Assembly (NCBI RefSeq): GCF_028640845.1 | Contig: NC_080548.1 | Span: forward strand, 4,892,314 to 4,956,313 | From: Ahaetulla prasina | Lineage: Eukaryota > Chordata > Lepidosauria > Squamata > Colubridae | Length of the DNA: 64,000 nucleotides | Direction of reading: 5' to 3' | Shown: positions 11,618-24,400 of the stretch, one piece after another | How positions within the stretch are numbered: the first letter of the stretch is position 1 | Layout of the letters: the number at the start of each line of letters is the position of its first letter | Program-made: the position numbers and the translations under genes | Notes under the pieces: model-generated | The model's input: only the letters and a program-made list of their open reading frames with translations | Database searches by the model: none | Told to the model about the DNA's origin: nothing

Positions 11618-12041
11618 GTCATAATCATAATAAAAAGTTCCATGCTGCAGTATGGAAAATTCTCCAGTGTTTTTATTTTTCTATGGAAAATTTTCTGTTC
11701 TACATCATTGAAGTAGCTAACTTGTATTGCATCATCATTTATATTGCGTCATAAAGTTTCCACTGAATCTGAAAATCGCCTTATGCAAATTATCTTGAAC
11801 AATTTGCATGGTGTACTTTTCCAAAATACTTCTCTGTTCAGTGTTTTGTAGAAAATGTGCATCATTGCAATGCAAACGTGTTGGGGACAATTCTTTATAT
11901 TTCTTTTATAAGTATCATAATACTTTAGCTTTGGTGTAGAATCTTAAAAGCTTACTACCTAACCCAGTGATGGAGAACATTTTAGAGACCGAGTGCCTAA
12001 ACTGCAAAATATACAAATAGAATGAGACTATTGCCTTATAC

Positions 12042-12108
12042 ACTGTAAGCCGCCCTGAGTCTTCGGAGAAGGGCGGGGTATAAATGTAAACCAAAAAAAA
12101 AATAAAAA
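12042..12108 (+). mobile_element. L2 3' tail fragment
   Basis: Only the terminal hairpin region survives: TGTAAGCCGCCCTGAGTC, then TCGGAGAAGGGCGG and a TATAAAT tail. It matches the 3' ends of the longer L2 copies in the window. Confidence 0.75.
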
Positions 12109-12738
12109 ATCCAAAACCCACTTATTTATCACAAAGTGCCAATACGGCAATTTAACCTGAATAATGAGGTTTTACTACCTAAAATAATGATAAACAAGGC
12201 AGAGTTCAGCTAATTGTTCTAAGAAAAACATGATAAATGCATTTTTATGCGCCTTAAAAGAAATCAGGATATTTTAAAAGATCAAAAAAGGACCTTTTTG
12301 CACACGGTTTTCTTCTATATTTATTTAATATATTTTCTTATATATGTTCTATTTTACTTTGATATTTATTAAGCAATCCTCATAAATAAGTAATATAGAA
12401 CCTTGGACTTTCAACAGTATTTTCTAAAATTTGTGATCCACATCTCAAAGATGGTCTTGAAAAATCATATATAGTCATCTTGATTATTTTTCTATGGGTT
12501 ACTAACTTTTTTGATGAGGTTACATTATACAGTTTATACATAATATTTTTCTGTGGTTACAATGCTACATATAAACAAATACATTTCTATTTGTGTTTGC
12601 TCACCATTGGCCACCTCTTTATTATGGTTTGAATCATTTTTTAAAATCATACAGTAGTTTTAGGCTGTCCTATTGCGACGTAGGCAGTTGGAAAAATGAA
12701 AAGTAGAAGAGGTTAAAATTCTGCAGTACTGTATAAAC

Positions 12739-13402
12739 CAGTGATGGCGAACCTATGACACACATGCCACAGGTGGCACCCATAGCCATATCAGTGGGCA
12801 TGCCAGCTCAGCTCCGGCGCGCACGCACATGCCAGCCAGCTGATTTTCGGACCTTCTGAGCCCACCAGAAGTAGGGAAACAGGCTGTTTCCTGCCTCTGG
12901 AAGGCCGGGTTTGGGGGGGGGGCTCGTTTTTCTTTCTCGCCTGGCTCCAGATCCTCTCTATGCATTTAGGGAGGGCGAAAACAGCCTTCCCCAGGCCCTC
13001 TGGAAGCCCAAAACAGACTTTCCCAACTTCCGGTTGGACAGGAAGTGATGTTTTTTGCTGTCCCCAGCCTCCAGAGACTCCTAGAGAGGCTTGGGAGGCT
13101 GGGGACAGCAAAAAACGTCACTCCCTGTCTAACCGGAAGTTGGGAAACGGGCCATTGAGGGCCTCCGAGGGGGTGGGGAAGGCTGTTTTCGCCCTTCCCA
13201 GATATATAGAGAGGATCTGGAGCCAGGTGAGAAAGAAAAACGGGCCTACCAGGCCATCACATGCCAGGAGCGGTGGGGGGGGAGGGGGGTTGCACGTGAA
13301 TGCAGGGGCAGGGCGCATAGAATTATGGGTCTGGGCACACGTGTGCATGAACCTTCCCCCCCCCATCCTGGCACGTAATGGCAAAAAGGTTAGCCATCTC
13401 TG
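12739..13402. mobile_element. hAT foldback MITE, 664 bp
   Basis: The ends are CAGTGATGGCGAACCT on the left and AGGTTAGCCATCTCTG on the right. It is flanked by identical 8 bp duplications GTATAAAC at 12,731-12,738 and 13,403-13,410, the signature of hAT transposition. The interior holds a large imperfect inverted repeat. The arms run from about 12,950 to 13,075 and from about 13,098 to 13,225, with blocks such as AACTTCCGGTT and GCTGTCCCCAGCCTCC repeated in reverse complement. No transposase is encoded. Short open frames across it come from the GC-rich arms. Confidence 0.9.
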
Positions 13403-13410
13403 GTATAAAC

Positions 13411-14786
13411 TACCCATTAGAAGTCTATTCCCTTAAGGATTGTTAAGGAGAGCGATAGCAAGAGCATTCCTTTATGCAAGCAGTAGTAGTTTTATAAATC
13501 TCTTCTCACTTGTAACTATATTGTTAATTGATTCCCTAGCGTCATTTGATAGTTTCTCTGCATTCAGTGTTGTTACAAGCTGTTTGCCTAGAAAATGGCT
13601 TCCCCTCCCTTCCCTGGCTATTGGACCATTTGAGATATTTTGGGGACCTGAATGCTTTTCATGTATTGATAGGCAAGGAGAAAATTGAACAACAGCATTG
13701 CAAAGCAGTTTTTATGCCTCAAAATCCTCTTTCACGCTGCCAACAGTTTCTACATTTTATTAAGCTGTCTCCCTTTCAGCTTATCTTTGCCAGTCTGGTA
13801 TTTTCTATGTATTGAACTTAATCAGCTATAATCTGTAGTCAGCACAATTGAAGATCATGTTACTTGGGACCTGAGCTGTGGTCCCATACATCTAATGATT
13901 TAGAGCTTTAAATCCTAGTAGTAGTAATGAAACTGAAAAAGGTGAGGGAATGTTTCTGTTGCACATGGTTTTTGCATATCGGTCTTTCTCTCCTTCAAAG
14001 TAGACTTTGAATCTGCACATATCTATACCACCTTCTCCGTAATATGTGGTGGGGATAGAATTGTGAAACCCACTTGGTTGTATTTCCCCAGTAGGTGAGC
14101 ATGATAGACTGTTGCAGATATTTCTACACCTGCAGAACTCTTTGTAATAGCTAAATTGTTTTCACACATAATCCATAAAATTTAGGTGTTTTCAGCATTT
14201 CCAGGACATGGCTAGCTTTTTGTCTTTGATTAAAAAGCTATGTCCATATTCATATTGGGTTGATGGTGCTTACCTGGAAATGTATAAACAGGCTACTGAA
14301 GCATTTAGTCCCTTCCTTAGTATATTGTCTTGGGTAATGTACGTCACAACCTTGGTAAAGATCAACACTGAAGTGAGGCAGGTTAGAATTTCCTGGTATT
14401 TGTTTTATGTTGTGCGTCATGGAACCACACTGCCTTGTGAAAATGTGAGCTGAACTGTTCTTGGCTTTCAGCTTCCTCCTGACATGACTGCTATACATAT
14501 GCTTGATGGAAACAGAGCACTTAACGAAGCTCTCAATTCTCATATCTTGATGCTAAATCTTCCATAAGCAGCCTATGAAAGGTAACAATTTTTTAACCAT
14601 TGCATTAAGTGTCATTAAAAGGCAGAATTAGTTCTAAATCTGCATAAAAGGGGAATTAGTACAGTGTGTCATCTGTAGAAGGCTATATGTGTCAGGTAAT
14701 ATGAAAGTTATCTTTCATACATGCATTCCTTAAAAATCTATTAATGCCTCTCCGTAAGCCTAGATACTTTCTTCCTTGTCTTCTAG
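13411..14786 (+). other. End of intron 1, no further feature recognised
   Basis: Unique-looking AT-rich sequence between the hAT element and the 5' UTR exon. An AG acceptor with a pyrimidine run lies near 14,460-14,471, but the acceptor at 14,786 is stronger and leads directly into the coding exon. Confidence 0.4.
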
Positions 14787-14816
14787 GTTTTCCATTTGAA
14801 TCCAAGCCACACATTT

Positions 14817-14882
14817 ATGGCGATTCTGAGTGTCAGGGCAGATTTCTGCCGGGCCCAGCACAGCACCCTGGCTGAGAAGTGA
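14817..14882 (+). promoter_or_regulatory. Upstream ORF 1 in PTP4A2 leader, 21 aa
   Basis: ATG in the context TTTATGG (G at +4, no purine at -3), encoding a 21-residue peptide that begins MAILSVRADFCRAQ and ends in TGA. It is the first AUG after the 3' splice site. The GC content is higher than in the surrounding leader, as if constrained. A role in translational control is inferred from position and from known control of PRL mRNAs by a uORF. Confidence 0.5.
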
Positions 14883-14961
14883 GCTGGAGGCTGGGGTCCC
14901 TCGTGGGGTAACTCAACCTGGCCTTGAAGACTCAAGACACTGAGAGAGAATCTTCAAATAT

Positions 14962-15030
14962 ATGGGGTTATCTTCTGTACATTGGAAACCTCTTCCTCGT
15001 AGTGACACTAGGGAAGCAAAGCCTGGCTGA
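14962..15030 (+). promoter_or_regulatory. Upstream ORF 2 in PTP4A2 leader, 22 aa
   Basis: ATGGGG start with A at -3 and G at +4 (ATATATGGGG), a good initiation context. It encodes 22 residues beginning MGLSSVHWKPLPRSD and stops at TGA. By context it is a better initiation site than the first uORF. Conservation in other vertebrates would show which of the two matters. Confidence 0.45.
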
Positions 15031-15369
15031 ACTCTGTTGGAGAGAAGACTTGTCCTTACAATTTTCTTCGTGCCTCACCAGTGCCTAAATGTAGTCAAGG
15101 CTGCCTATTTTTTGCATGTAGTAGAAACCTGTAAAATCTGAAGGAGTGCCATCTGCAGTGATTGAGGCTGAAGTTGAATTCCAGCAGATGCTCAAGAAAA
15201 CCAGTATTTCTTAAAGTGAAAAATTATTTTGAAGAACAAGACCAAGGAAATAAGGAAAGCTCTCACCAATTCCCCACTTTAGCGTCTTTGATGTTTTCTG
15301 CTGTGAAACATTGCACAATTTGATTTTTAATTTTTGTTAACCCTCATACACTTTCCTCCCTTCGCCATT

Positions 15370-15465
15370 ATGAACCGTCCTGCTCCAGTGGAGATTACTT
15401 ATGAGACTATGCGCTTCCTGATTACCCACAACCCAACCAATGCAACCCTCACCAAATTCACAGAG
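15370..15465 (+). CDS. PTP4A2: PTP4A2 coding exon 1 (residues 1-32)
   Basis: Starts with ATG in the context CCATTATGA (A at -3). It encodes [20 protein letters not shown] followed by [12 protein letters not shown]. It ends CAGAG|GTAAG, phase 0. This is the N-terminal strand and helix of the phosphatase fold. Compared with the mammalian protein it carries a few conservative changes (Thr at 10, 13 and 28). The same exon holds the 583-base leader with the uORFs. Confidence 0.96.
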
Positions 15466-18400
15466 GTAAGAGGGGTATCCATCTATGATGTATAAAGTTT
15501 GAAGCGTTAGAAAAAGTATTGAGAGATGGACAAATGGAAATGAGGAAGAAAAGGGCATATCAAAAGAAGAAAAAAGTAATTTTATGTAGCCCATTCATAA
15601 AAATCCCTTTGCTGTTGGTTCACAGATTATTGAAAAGAATTCATTCTTTTAAAAGTACAGCCCCCATGGGTTCCTACCAAAAAAGGGGCCCTCTTTCATA
15701 GAAACTATATGGAGTAGATAATAGCTATGATGAAACTAATGCACATAGTGATAACAAGAGTTCCTGCCATTGCAGTGTCCCCACAGTCACATGAACAAAA
15801 TTCAGGCCCACCCACTTTTACAACCACCACTACTACCCCCTTCACTGACTTTCATTGTCTTCACCTGCCTCCCTTATGCTGGGCTATGCATCCTGGCCAT
15901 TCACTCATAGGTGAAAGCTATAGGAGGAGGGTGTGTGTGCTGCACTATGTTCCATTACCGGCTGGCTCCTTTTTTTGGCAAGATTCCCAGCTGATAGTAC
16001 CAGCTGGGTGGCAGGGGCATTTGGTGACAGCAATTAAGTAGGTGGCCAAAAGGGCAGAGATAGGTAGGTGGAGATGCATTGAAGTAGAGGCAGTCCCTTT
16101 CTTCCAATAATGTCATGGATCTCATTGAGTCCTCATTTAACCATGTGAGATTCGCTCAGCAGCAACTGGGATTGCTGGTACCACCATTGCTAAGCATAGT
16201 AGTCAAATGAGAGTTTTGCTTAATGTCTGTGTCACTTAGTGATGAACTTGCCGGTCCCACTTAAGGTGGTTAAGTGAGGAGGAGTTACACTTCACCATAT
16301 CTAGGTTAGTCACTTTAACTATTCAGTAGTAAAAATAAACGTCAGTCTATTTCAACTTTTAAAATAAAGGAACCATGTCATTCCTTTGACTTGCTTTGAA
16401 GAGACCTTTATTGATCCTGTAAAATTGTCAGCGATTGACAGCTTACCTAATAAAGGACTATGATGAAAATACAAAGAAGGGTTTTTTCCCTTTCTTTGGT
16501 ATGTTTAACACCTAAACACCTAACACAGTCCCACTTTGCAAAACTGACTAATATGTTTTTCTGGTTTCTCCCAAAATCTCTGTCAGATACTGCTCAGGAT
16601 CTCACAAATTCTCTGAGCTGGTAGACAGATTTGCAGGTTAAAAATGTGTGATGGACATGTCATAAAATGGTTGCAAAATAATCATATGTTAGAATGCACA
16701 TAGTAGTACTAAGCAGCATTGACCCACTGCTGTTTTTTTATTCTAAAAATGCCTTGAGCATTTAAACTCCATAGTTCTAGTTCTGCCTTAGGCACAAAAG
16801 CCAGCTGGATGACTTTGAGCCTGCCACTTTCTCAGCCTTATAAAGTCACTTCTGAAAATGCTGCCAAGAAATTGCAGATTTGTGTAATCACCAGGAATCA
16901 GGATTTAATTGATTGACACCTCCCCAAGAATCCCTTTTGCTAATGGGGTCCAGAGGTTTTGTTGGGAATGCAGAACAGGTTTGAGATGAATGTCTTGCTT
17001 TGCAGAATGCTAGTTTCCCTTAATTTTTTAATCAAGTTTTTCATTTTATATTACATATATATATATATATCAGTGTGTGAACAGTGTGACACCTGGGTGC
17101 CATACATTTCAGTACAGATAAAATATTATTGGTCATAGTTATCACATTCATCCAGTTTATATATTTCTAGTAGTAATACACATTTATATCAAATTATAAT
17201 CTTTCATTATTTCATATTTTTAAAACATACATAATACTACCGCCGTTCAGTTTCTAAACCTCCCTCTTATCATTGCACTTGTCTTATTTTATAAAAATGT
17301 GTATACTAATATTCCCCCTTTCTTTTATTTGTCTTTATTCTAACTTTTATTCATGTCACCATTATATTAAAAGATATTCCCTTTGTATTACGATACTATC
17401 CTTCATTATTTCATTGTTCAATATTTAAATATACAATTCTAATACCTATAACAATATTATTTAAACATGCAAATTAATTATATTCATATTCTTTACATTC
17501 TTCCAATCTATTTGATTTCATTAATATACCTGTTTATATTAAAATATGTTCTTTCATCATTTTTTACTCATTATTTCACTTTATTATTCCACTGCAAGTC
17601 ATAATATTAAACACTCAATAATACCATTATTCAATCTCTAATTTTCTCATTTTTAATACTTAGGTCTTATTCATATTTCCCATATTTCATTCAAATCTAT
17701 TTATATTAAAATACTATCCTTCATTGTTTCACTATTCAGTGTTTCAATATACTATTCTAATACCAATCACGATATTATTTAAACATACAAAATAATTATA
17801 TTCATATTCTTTGCTTTCGTCCAATTTATATAATTCTAGTATCAATACATATGTTTATATTAAAATATGTTCTTTTCGTTATTTAATTGCTCAATGTTTA
17901 CCAATCACAATATTATTTAAGCTTACTTAGTAATACCCTCATTCAATCTCTAATTTTCCCATTTTATTATTACTTTTGTTTCATCATGTAAAGGTATATA
18001 TACAAGTAATCCCTTATTCTTATTGAACACATTCCTAACTCTGTTCTAATTTTTCCTCCTGCCACCATTATAAAAACAAGGAAGAAAAAGATTTTTCTTT
18101 CTTCTTTTTCCTATCCACCTTCTATCCATCATCTCTTGCCCGCATCAATACTTTAATTCTTATTCTTTTTTTGACTTTCCTCCCATATTCTTCTCTTAAA
18201 TCTTTATCTGTCTGTATCTTGTCTACATCCTGCCTAGTCAATCTAAGGTTTCTCCCATCCCTATCCCCTTCCACTGTCTAGCTTTGAAATTATCAGCCCG
18301 GACTCCTGTCTTCCTTCCCCAAGTATCTTCCTGCTTCTCCCGTTGTCTTTTCAGATTTATTAGAATGTTTCCCCTCTGGTTTGATTCATCAAATGTTATT

Positions 18401-21400
18401 AATTTTATTGATGACTCCTCGTTATCTTTTCGTTGATTCCTCAATTCTGTTTTTCCGTCTATTCCTTCTGGTCGCTCCTTCCTTTCCTGGGCATCTTGGT
18501 CATTGCTCATTGTCCTTTGTATAACATTTTACAATTTTTGATCTATGCCATCCATTAATTCCATAAGAGCCTTATGTTCTTTCTGTATCATATCCTTTAT
18601 GCTTTGAAACATCCAGTCCATCTCATTCAAAGTTCTGCTCATTTCCTCCTTATGTTGCATCCTATCTTGTTTTAATAAATTCCACTTTTGGGTAATAGCC
18701 CAAGAATCATTTGTTCAAACCTGAGGTTGCTCTTCAAAAGTATACACTAATCACAGTTCTTTATGTACCATAAGTAATCAGTCAGTTCCATTTACATAGT
18801 CCAGGGAGTTATCCAAGCCCCTCACCTTAATAAATTCAGTCATATAATGTAACATTCAGGGGTCAATTGTCTTCCTTGTTCTCACATTTAAATCTCCACT
18901 GGTCGTAGTGTAGATGTATATAGTCCAGTAAACATTTTCACAGTCCTTTAAATGGGTATACAGGCTTGTACATTTTCCTTTCACCAGCAGGTGGCACTCT
19001 CAGGTTAATTTTCAATATTATTACTAATAATCTGGTTTTAATTATTTTAAATTGTAATTCAATTATAAAAGCAGTGTTAATTTTTTAAATCGGTAATTCC
19101 AGCATTTTAAATTGCCTTAATGTCACGTCTTCCCAATTTAAGAGTCCAATTTACTACGTTTTTGAAGAATTTTTTTCCCTTTTCTTTAATCCTTTCCTTC
19201 CGGCATGGTAATTTTCTCAAAGTGTTTGACAGATCTTTGTGTTTGACAAAGTGCTTTAAAAGATCATTCTGAGTAAATCCTAGATTTCTCTTTTGGGGTT
19301 AACTTTCAGGTAAAAAAAAAAAATCCTTTCACCCAGTTCCACACTGTTTACCAAAATCCACTCCAACTCAAAACTTAGATGGTCATCGGTTGTCCCTGCT
19401 TTGTGGTAGCCATCTTAGGCTGTCTCTTCTCCTTGTCGTGGTTGAGAGGGAACAAAGCCCCGGGTCAGACAGGAAAGCTGCAACTCTCCTGAGACCTTGC
19501 AGGGCATTCATCTTTGCTTCACTGCCCCTCCAAGGTGGCTTTGGCTCCTTTGGGAGCCCACCAATGGGGAGAACTTGGCACAGAGACGCGGAGACCAACT
19601 GTCCGTGTCCGATCTTGCCGCAACATCAACCGGAAACTCTCACCCTTAATTTTTTTAATGATAAGATTTACAAGTAAAATGAAATTATTAGCTTACTCTA
19701 ACAATTATTGCCATAGATTACCATCAGAAAACAAGGCAGTATTTCAGACAAGTAAAACTTGATGGCTGTCCAAACAAGGCAACCAAACATTTCCATGTAA
19801 ATGAGATTAGTAGAGCTGGAGGTAGTTTTATTTTTCCTCATTGTGGGGCTCTTGTTTATGTTGGGGACATTTATCATTTGTGACCTTTCTTACCTCTGAT
19901 TAAAAAAAGTCATTCTTAAATATTCTTTCTTTTAGGCTGTTGATAAAGCTTGCTTGTCTGTTTCCTTCTCTATACATAATAAACAATATGTTAAAGCAAA
20001 GCAGTTGTCTTGATAAAGTCACTGTAACCTGTGGGCTTCTGTTAAAAGAGAATTTGATGTTTGGCTGTTACTTGTTTAAACAGTTTTTGCCGTCTGTTAA
20101 GAGTTTACTCCAGGTTTACAAAAGCTGATGCCTTTGCTTCTGTGTATATGTCCCCTAAAATATAATTAACTAAAAGCCAGATTCTTCACTATAGTCCCCA
20201 ATTTAGTGCAGATATCTGTAGGATTATTTTTACCATGTCCAGAAAGCAGGAATTTATATTTCTTAAAGTGGTGTGTTAGTTATTAGGATGGTCTTGTCAA
20301 TGAATTGATCTAATTCCCGTTTAAAATACTCTGTTACTTTTCACTATAGTTACAAGAGCAGCCACATTTCAGTATGTATAACTTAACTCCTCGCAGGGTA
20401 GAGTCTCAGAAAAATATTCTGGAGCAATTTAGAGACCATCCCAACCCTTGAATTTGTTTCTTTCTTCTCAAAAGCTTTTGAAAAACAGAAAAAAAAATCT
20501 AAAATACTTATGACACAAAAGAAATTAATCCCTGCCTGGAAATGTTCAGATCAAAAATTATATATATGGGGAAGAATTATATGGAACAAAATGTGTACGC
20601 CACATTACTTTCTCCCTACTCCTTTTCCTCAGCTTGGTAGTACATCTTATTTTTTTATTGATGGAGGATGAATTCCAGAATATATGAATTTTCTTCTATT
20701 TTCAGAGTTAACCTTACTTGACTATTTCTTCTAATAGGGAAAAATGAAGGGATACCACATTCCTGAGGTCCAACAGCCTGTTGCCCCATTTGTAGGAAAA
20801 TTAGAAACATTTACAGCAGTGCTTAAAAGATGTGAATCCTTTTGGGTTTTCAATATTTCATCATATACATGACCTTAACTATTACCTGTTCTCTAGGCAA
20901 ATTAAATAAATTAAAAGCATACCTTATTAGGTGTTACAATCAAAGGAATTATACTTTCCCCTTTAAATGAATTTGCATTCCTAGAGGTTCCAATACTTTT
21001 GCCACATGCGCAAATAGTTTTTCCTCAATAATAACTAAATGAACAATGTTTTTTACTCATTTAATATCTAGTTTTAGGACTTGTATGGGGAACCGATCAC
21101 AAGATGATGTAGGTCCTCAACTGTGACTGGTTGAAGTTGCAATGGATTTACCTGGGAGGGGGGTACTTACGACTTTGGATTACAAGTTGCCATGGTCACC
21201 TTTCCCTCCCCCATCATGTGATTCCATTTTGAGTGCTTGGCAACTGAACTGCATTTACAGTTGTTTGCAGTGTCCTGTGGTCACATGACTGGATTTTACA
21301 ACGGTCTTGCCCAAATCCAGTATTTACAGTATTTTCAATTTTTTGCAAAACCATGCCCATAAGCAAATGACTGCTTGCAGCTGCTTTATGACCGTGGTAT

Positions 21401-24400
21401 TTACTTAACAACTGCTGCAAAAAAGGTTATAAAATCAGGTCAGTCAAGTGACTTGACCTGCTTTATGATATCATGAGTTATGACCATGATCGGCAGGCTC
21501 CATTACAATCATAATTACCTGTATTGATGTAGAAATACTGAAAATTCCAAAGGGTTCAAAGGGTTTAAATACTTTTTTTTATGCATTATTGATACAGAGG
21601 CACCAGGGCAGCCATTTTAGGTTGCAGCAAAAATACTTTCTTTTGATAAGTTGCTGTAAGTTAATAGTTATTAATAAAGCTGCATGTCTCAATAAGTGAC
21701 ACTTTTTGCCCTTTACTCCGAGAAATAAATTGGACATGTTTCCTGTTTGTTCACAAAAGGAGCTGAAGAAATACGGCGTGACCACCTTGGTGCGAGTTTG
21801 CGATGCTACCTATGATAAAGCACCTGTTGAAAAAGAAGGAATACAAGTTCTGGTGAGTATTTTTCAATCTTTGGGAAGTACGATCATGAAGAGAATGGAA
21901 CTGACAATATGGCAATCTTTCAATGTCATTGCTAAATATCTTTTTAATGCTGTGGAATGTTCCTGCATCCTGTGTAAAATTGGTTTGGAATCTGGGCTGT
22001 AAAGCAGCTTGCATTTTTCTCCCTGAAGGTCTGTGACCAATCAAGATTTTGACTGTTACTCATTTAGAGGAAGAAGGTATAAGTAGTATCCTGTTCATAT
22101 CAGAACAGAGAAAGATTTCATTCAAATTGGTCGGTTCAGCCCATAATACTGAACTAAGTTCTTAGATAGACAAGTCACAGAGGAAATAGTCACAGGTAGT
22201 TAACTGCCTGTTTTCTCAGCGACCCATGATTATGACCTGAATAGTGTATATTAGCATGTCGCTTTTTAGCAGCTGAGCATATTTTGATGTATTGTAAGTT
22301 GCAAACCAGCCGAAAGGTATGAATGAGAAAGTGGCTCAAGTGATATATGTTGCTTGGCATCCTCTGTGTATATAAGTAGTCTTCAGATAATGTCTGTATA
22401 GAAAACTGGAATTTTTCCTGCCTGAGAAATCGTGACTCCAGTGCATGGGTATCACTCTGTGTCTTCTGGCTCTATGGACAGGGTTCAAACTTAAGAGACG
22501 CCCCCTTTGTAGACCTCCCACTTTCAACTCTGTCCTGAGCTCGTGAGGACATTTTCTGGGTTTACTCCTGTGTGTTTGGATTTAGCAGGAGTTGAAGTTT
22601 GGAAATTTGTGCTTTTCTCTTTGAAATGGCATCAACTGAGTAAGTAAATGAGCTATCTTTGAGGGTTTTTTTTTTTTATTAATAGGAGTTTTCTTGGAGC
22701 CTCTATGAAAATGTAGAAGCTGAGTGGAATGAGCGAACCTTATTTAAGTGTTTGATGAGTTTAATTACAAGGCTGAGGATCGTTAAAGTGTGTGTGTGTG
22801 TGTGTGGAGAGCAGCGGGGGAAACTATTATTTGGAGCTGCAAGGAAAGTTTATTTTGTTTGTCTCCATTTTAACTTGTTTGTACCGGGAGCACATGGTGT
22901 GAGTACTGGGAGATTTAAATCAAGCTGCTGATTCCACATGGTTACTCCTTTGGGGGAGAATCAGAGCAGCGGGGGAAGTTTGAGAACACATTGCCTCCAA
23001 TTTATTTATTTTTTGTTTGTGCTGCTATTTTAAGCTCCGGATTTCAGGTGCCTTTGCTGGAATACCCACCATATGTGGGGAAGGCACAGGAAGGAACAAG
23101 CTCTTGAGCACCATGTTGGAAACCACCTGGGGCTAGCCAGGGCGGTGGCCATTTTGGGAGCTGGCTGACTTTATATGTATAGAGAAGATGATGAAAATAA
23201 ATACATGAATGATATATATATATCCATATATATATGGAAAATAAACAGGAATAATATGATAATAATAATAATAATAAAGAAAAAATAAATAAAAATTAAA
23301 TAATAATAATACCAGAAAAATAAAAATAAAAATAAAAAAATAAAAGAAATTAAAAAAATAAAAAATAAAAATTGAACTGAAGAAAGAGAAAAGAGGCTGT
23401 CATGGGGTTTCGGTGATCGGCCCTCCAGTACAGCATAGGCCTTTGGAGTAAAGAAGTGAAGAGGCCTGATTTAGCCTGAGGCAGCCGTTTCCAGGCTGCA
23501 TGGCTTTGGAGTTTTGAGCAGGCGTTCTGACCTGCAGAGGGAAAGGACCAACAGTTTAGGGAATTAACCCTTGTAATGCTGCTGAGTTCTTAAGATGGTA
23601 ACTGGTTATTGAGGCTTGTACATTGACATGTATATGTATTACATAGAATTTGTTATGATAACAATAATAATAAAAAATAATAATAATAATAATAATTTTT
23701 AAAAAAATTTTTTTTTTAATTTCATGGAATTATAAAAGGTGCTTACTTATATGTAATTTTATTTCTATATGTGTTCTAGAAATATGGCATCGGATGCCTC
23801 ACTTAGTGACCAGATTGGAGGTCACTGATGCTTCTCAACCTCAGAGAGCTGCCACTGAAGGCTCGAAGAGCCGTTGTCATAAGACAAGGAGTGGCAGTTC
23901 GGAAGCAGCTGCAAAACTTAGAGCAAAAGCCTTGGCGCTTAAAAGGCCCACTAAAGCGCAGGAGAAGGCGGAAAAACGCCGCCAGAAGGCGCTGGAAAGA
24001 CAGGTACAGAGGAACACCAACAAGGCCACTAAGTCCACATTTATTAGGGATCAGGTACAGCCTATGGAGAAAGATCCAATGGTGGAACCGGATCCTTCTT
24101 CCAGTTTTCTGGCCAGGGCCCTGTCGCCCCAGCCATCAGGGAGCGGCTCCAATACAGGGAGGCCCAGTTCTACACCTATCAACTTGGTAGCATCACAAGG
24201 GGATAGGCAGACCATAGACCAGGTGACAGAAATGCCTGAGTTAGTGCGGAAATGGATCGCAGAGGCGGTTCACCGGGAACTTGAGGCAGGCAAAAGTCGT
24301 AACAGGCAATCTGTTCTTGGGACGGAAGCCCAGTCACAGGATAGGGATCAGGTAGAAACAGAACCAGCAGACGGACACATGGGGTCACGTTCTGACAGCT

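Larger units (their letters stand above)
8319..14786 (+). other. PTP4A2: PTP4A2 intron 1 (5' UTR intron)
   Basis: Begins GTAAGC and ends in a pyrimidine tract followed by TTCTAG. It holds an AATAAT microsatellite near 11,556-11,617, an L2 3' tail at 12,042-12,108 and a foldback hAT element at 12,739-13,402. The rest is AT-rich with no coding signal that I can defend. Its first 400 bases are still part of the CpG island. Confidence 0.55.
14787..15369 (+). other. PTP4A2: PTP4A2 5' UTR part of first coding exon
   Basis: The exon start is set by TTTCTTCCTTGTCTTCTAG just before 14,787. The 583 bases before the start codon contain six short upstream reading frames: 14,817-14,882 (21 codons plus stop), 14,962-15,030 (22 codons plus stop), two start-stop pairs ATGTAG at 15,089-15,094 and 15,116-15,121, 15,188-15,214 and 15,291-15,323. 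All end before the main start. Such a leader would keep basal translation low and make it responsive to conditions that alter re-initiation. Mammalian PRL mRNAs are reported to have a magnesium-responsive uORF. Whether one of these is its counterpart is inference. Confidence 0.7.
15466..21759 (+). other. PTP4A2: PTP4A2 intron 2
   Basis: 6.3 kb, GTAAGA to AG. It contains a fragment of the AGTCCTTGAC-type repeat at about 16,095-16,300, a SINE remnant at 16,775-16,912, an ORF1-only L1 at 17,033-19,642 and another diverged MITE-like repeat at 21,085-21,530. No coding sequence was recognised in 19,660-21,084 or in the remaining gaps. Confidence 0.8.

Noticed and set aside
12739..13402. Autonomous hAT transposase gene
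   Set aside because: No catalytic or dimerisation motifs are found in any frame of the hAT-type elements in this window. All appear non-autonomous.
21706..22002. 98-codon frame covering PTP4A2 exon 2
   Set aside because: Only 21,760-21,852 is coding. The rest reads through an intact GTGAGT donor and upstream intron.
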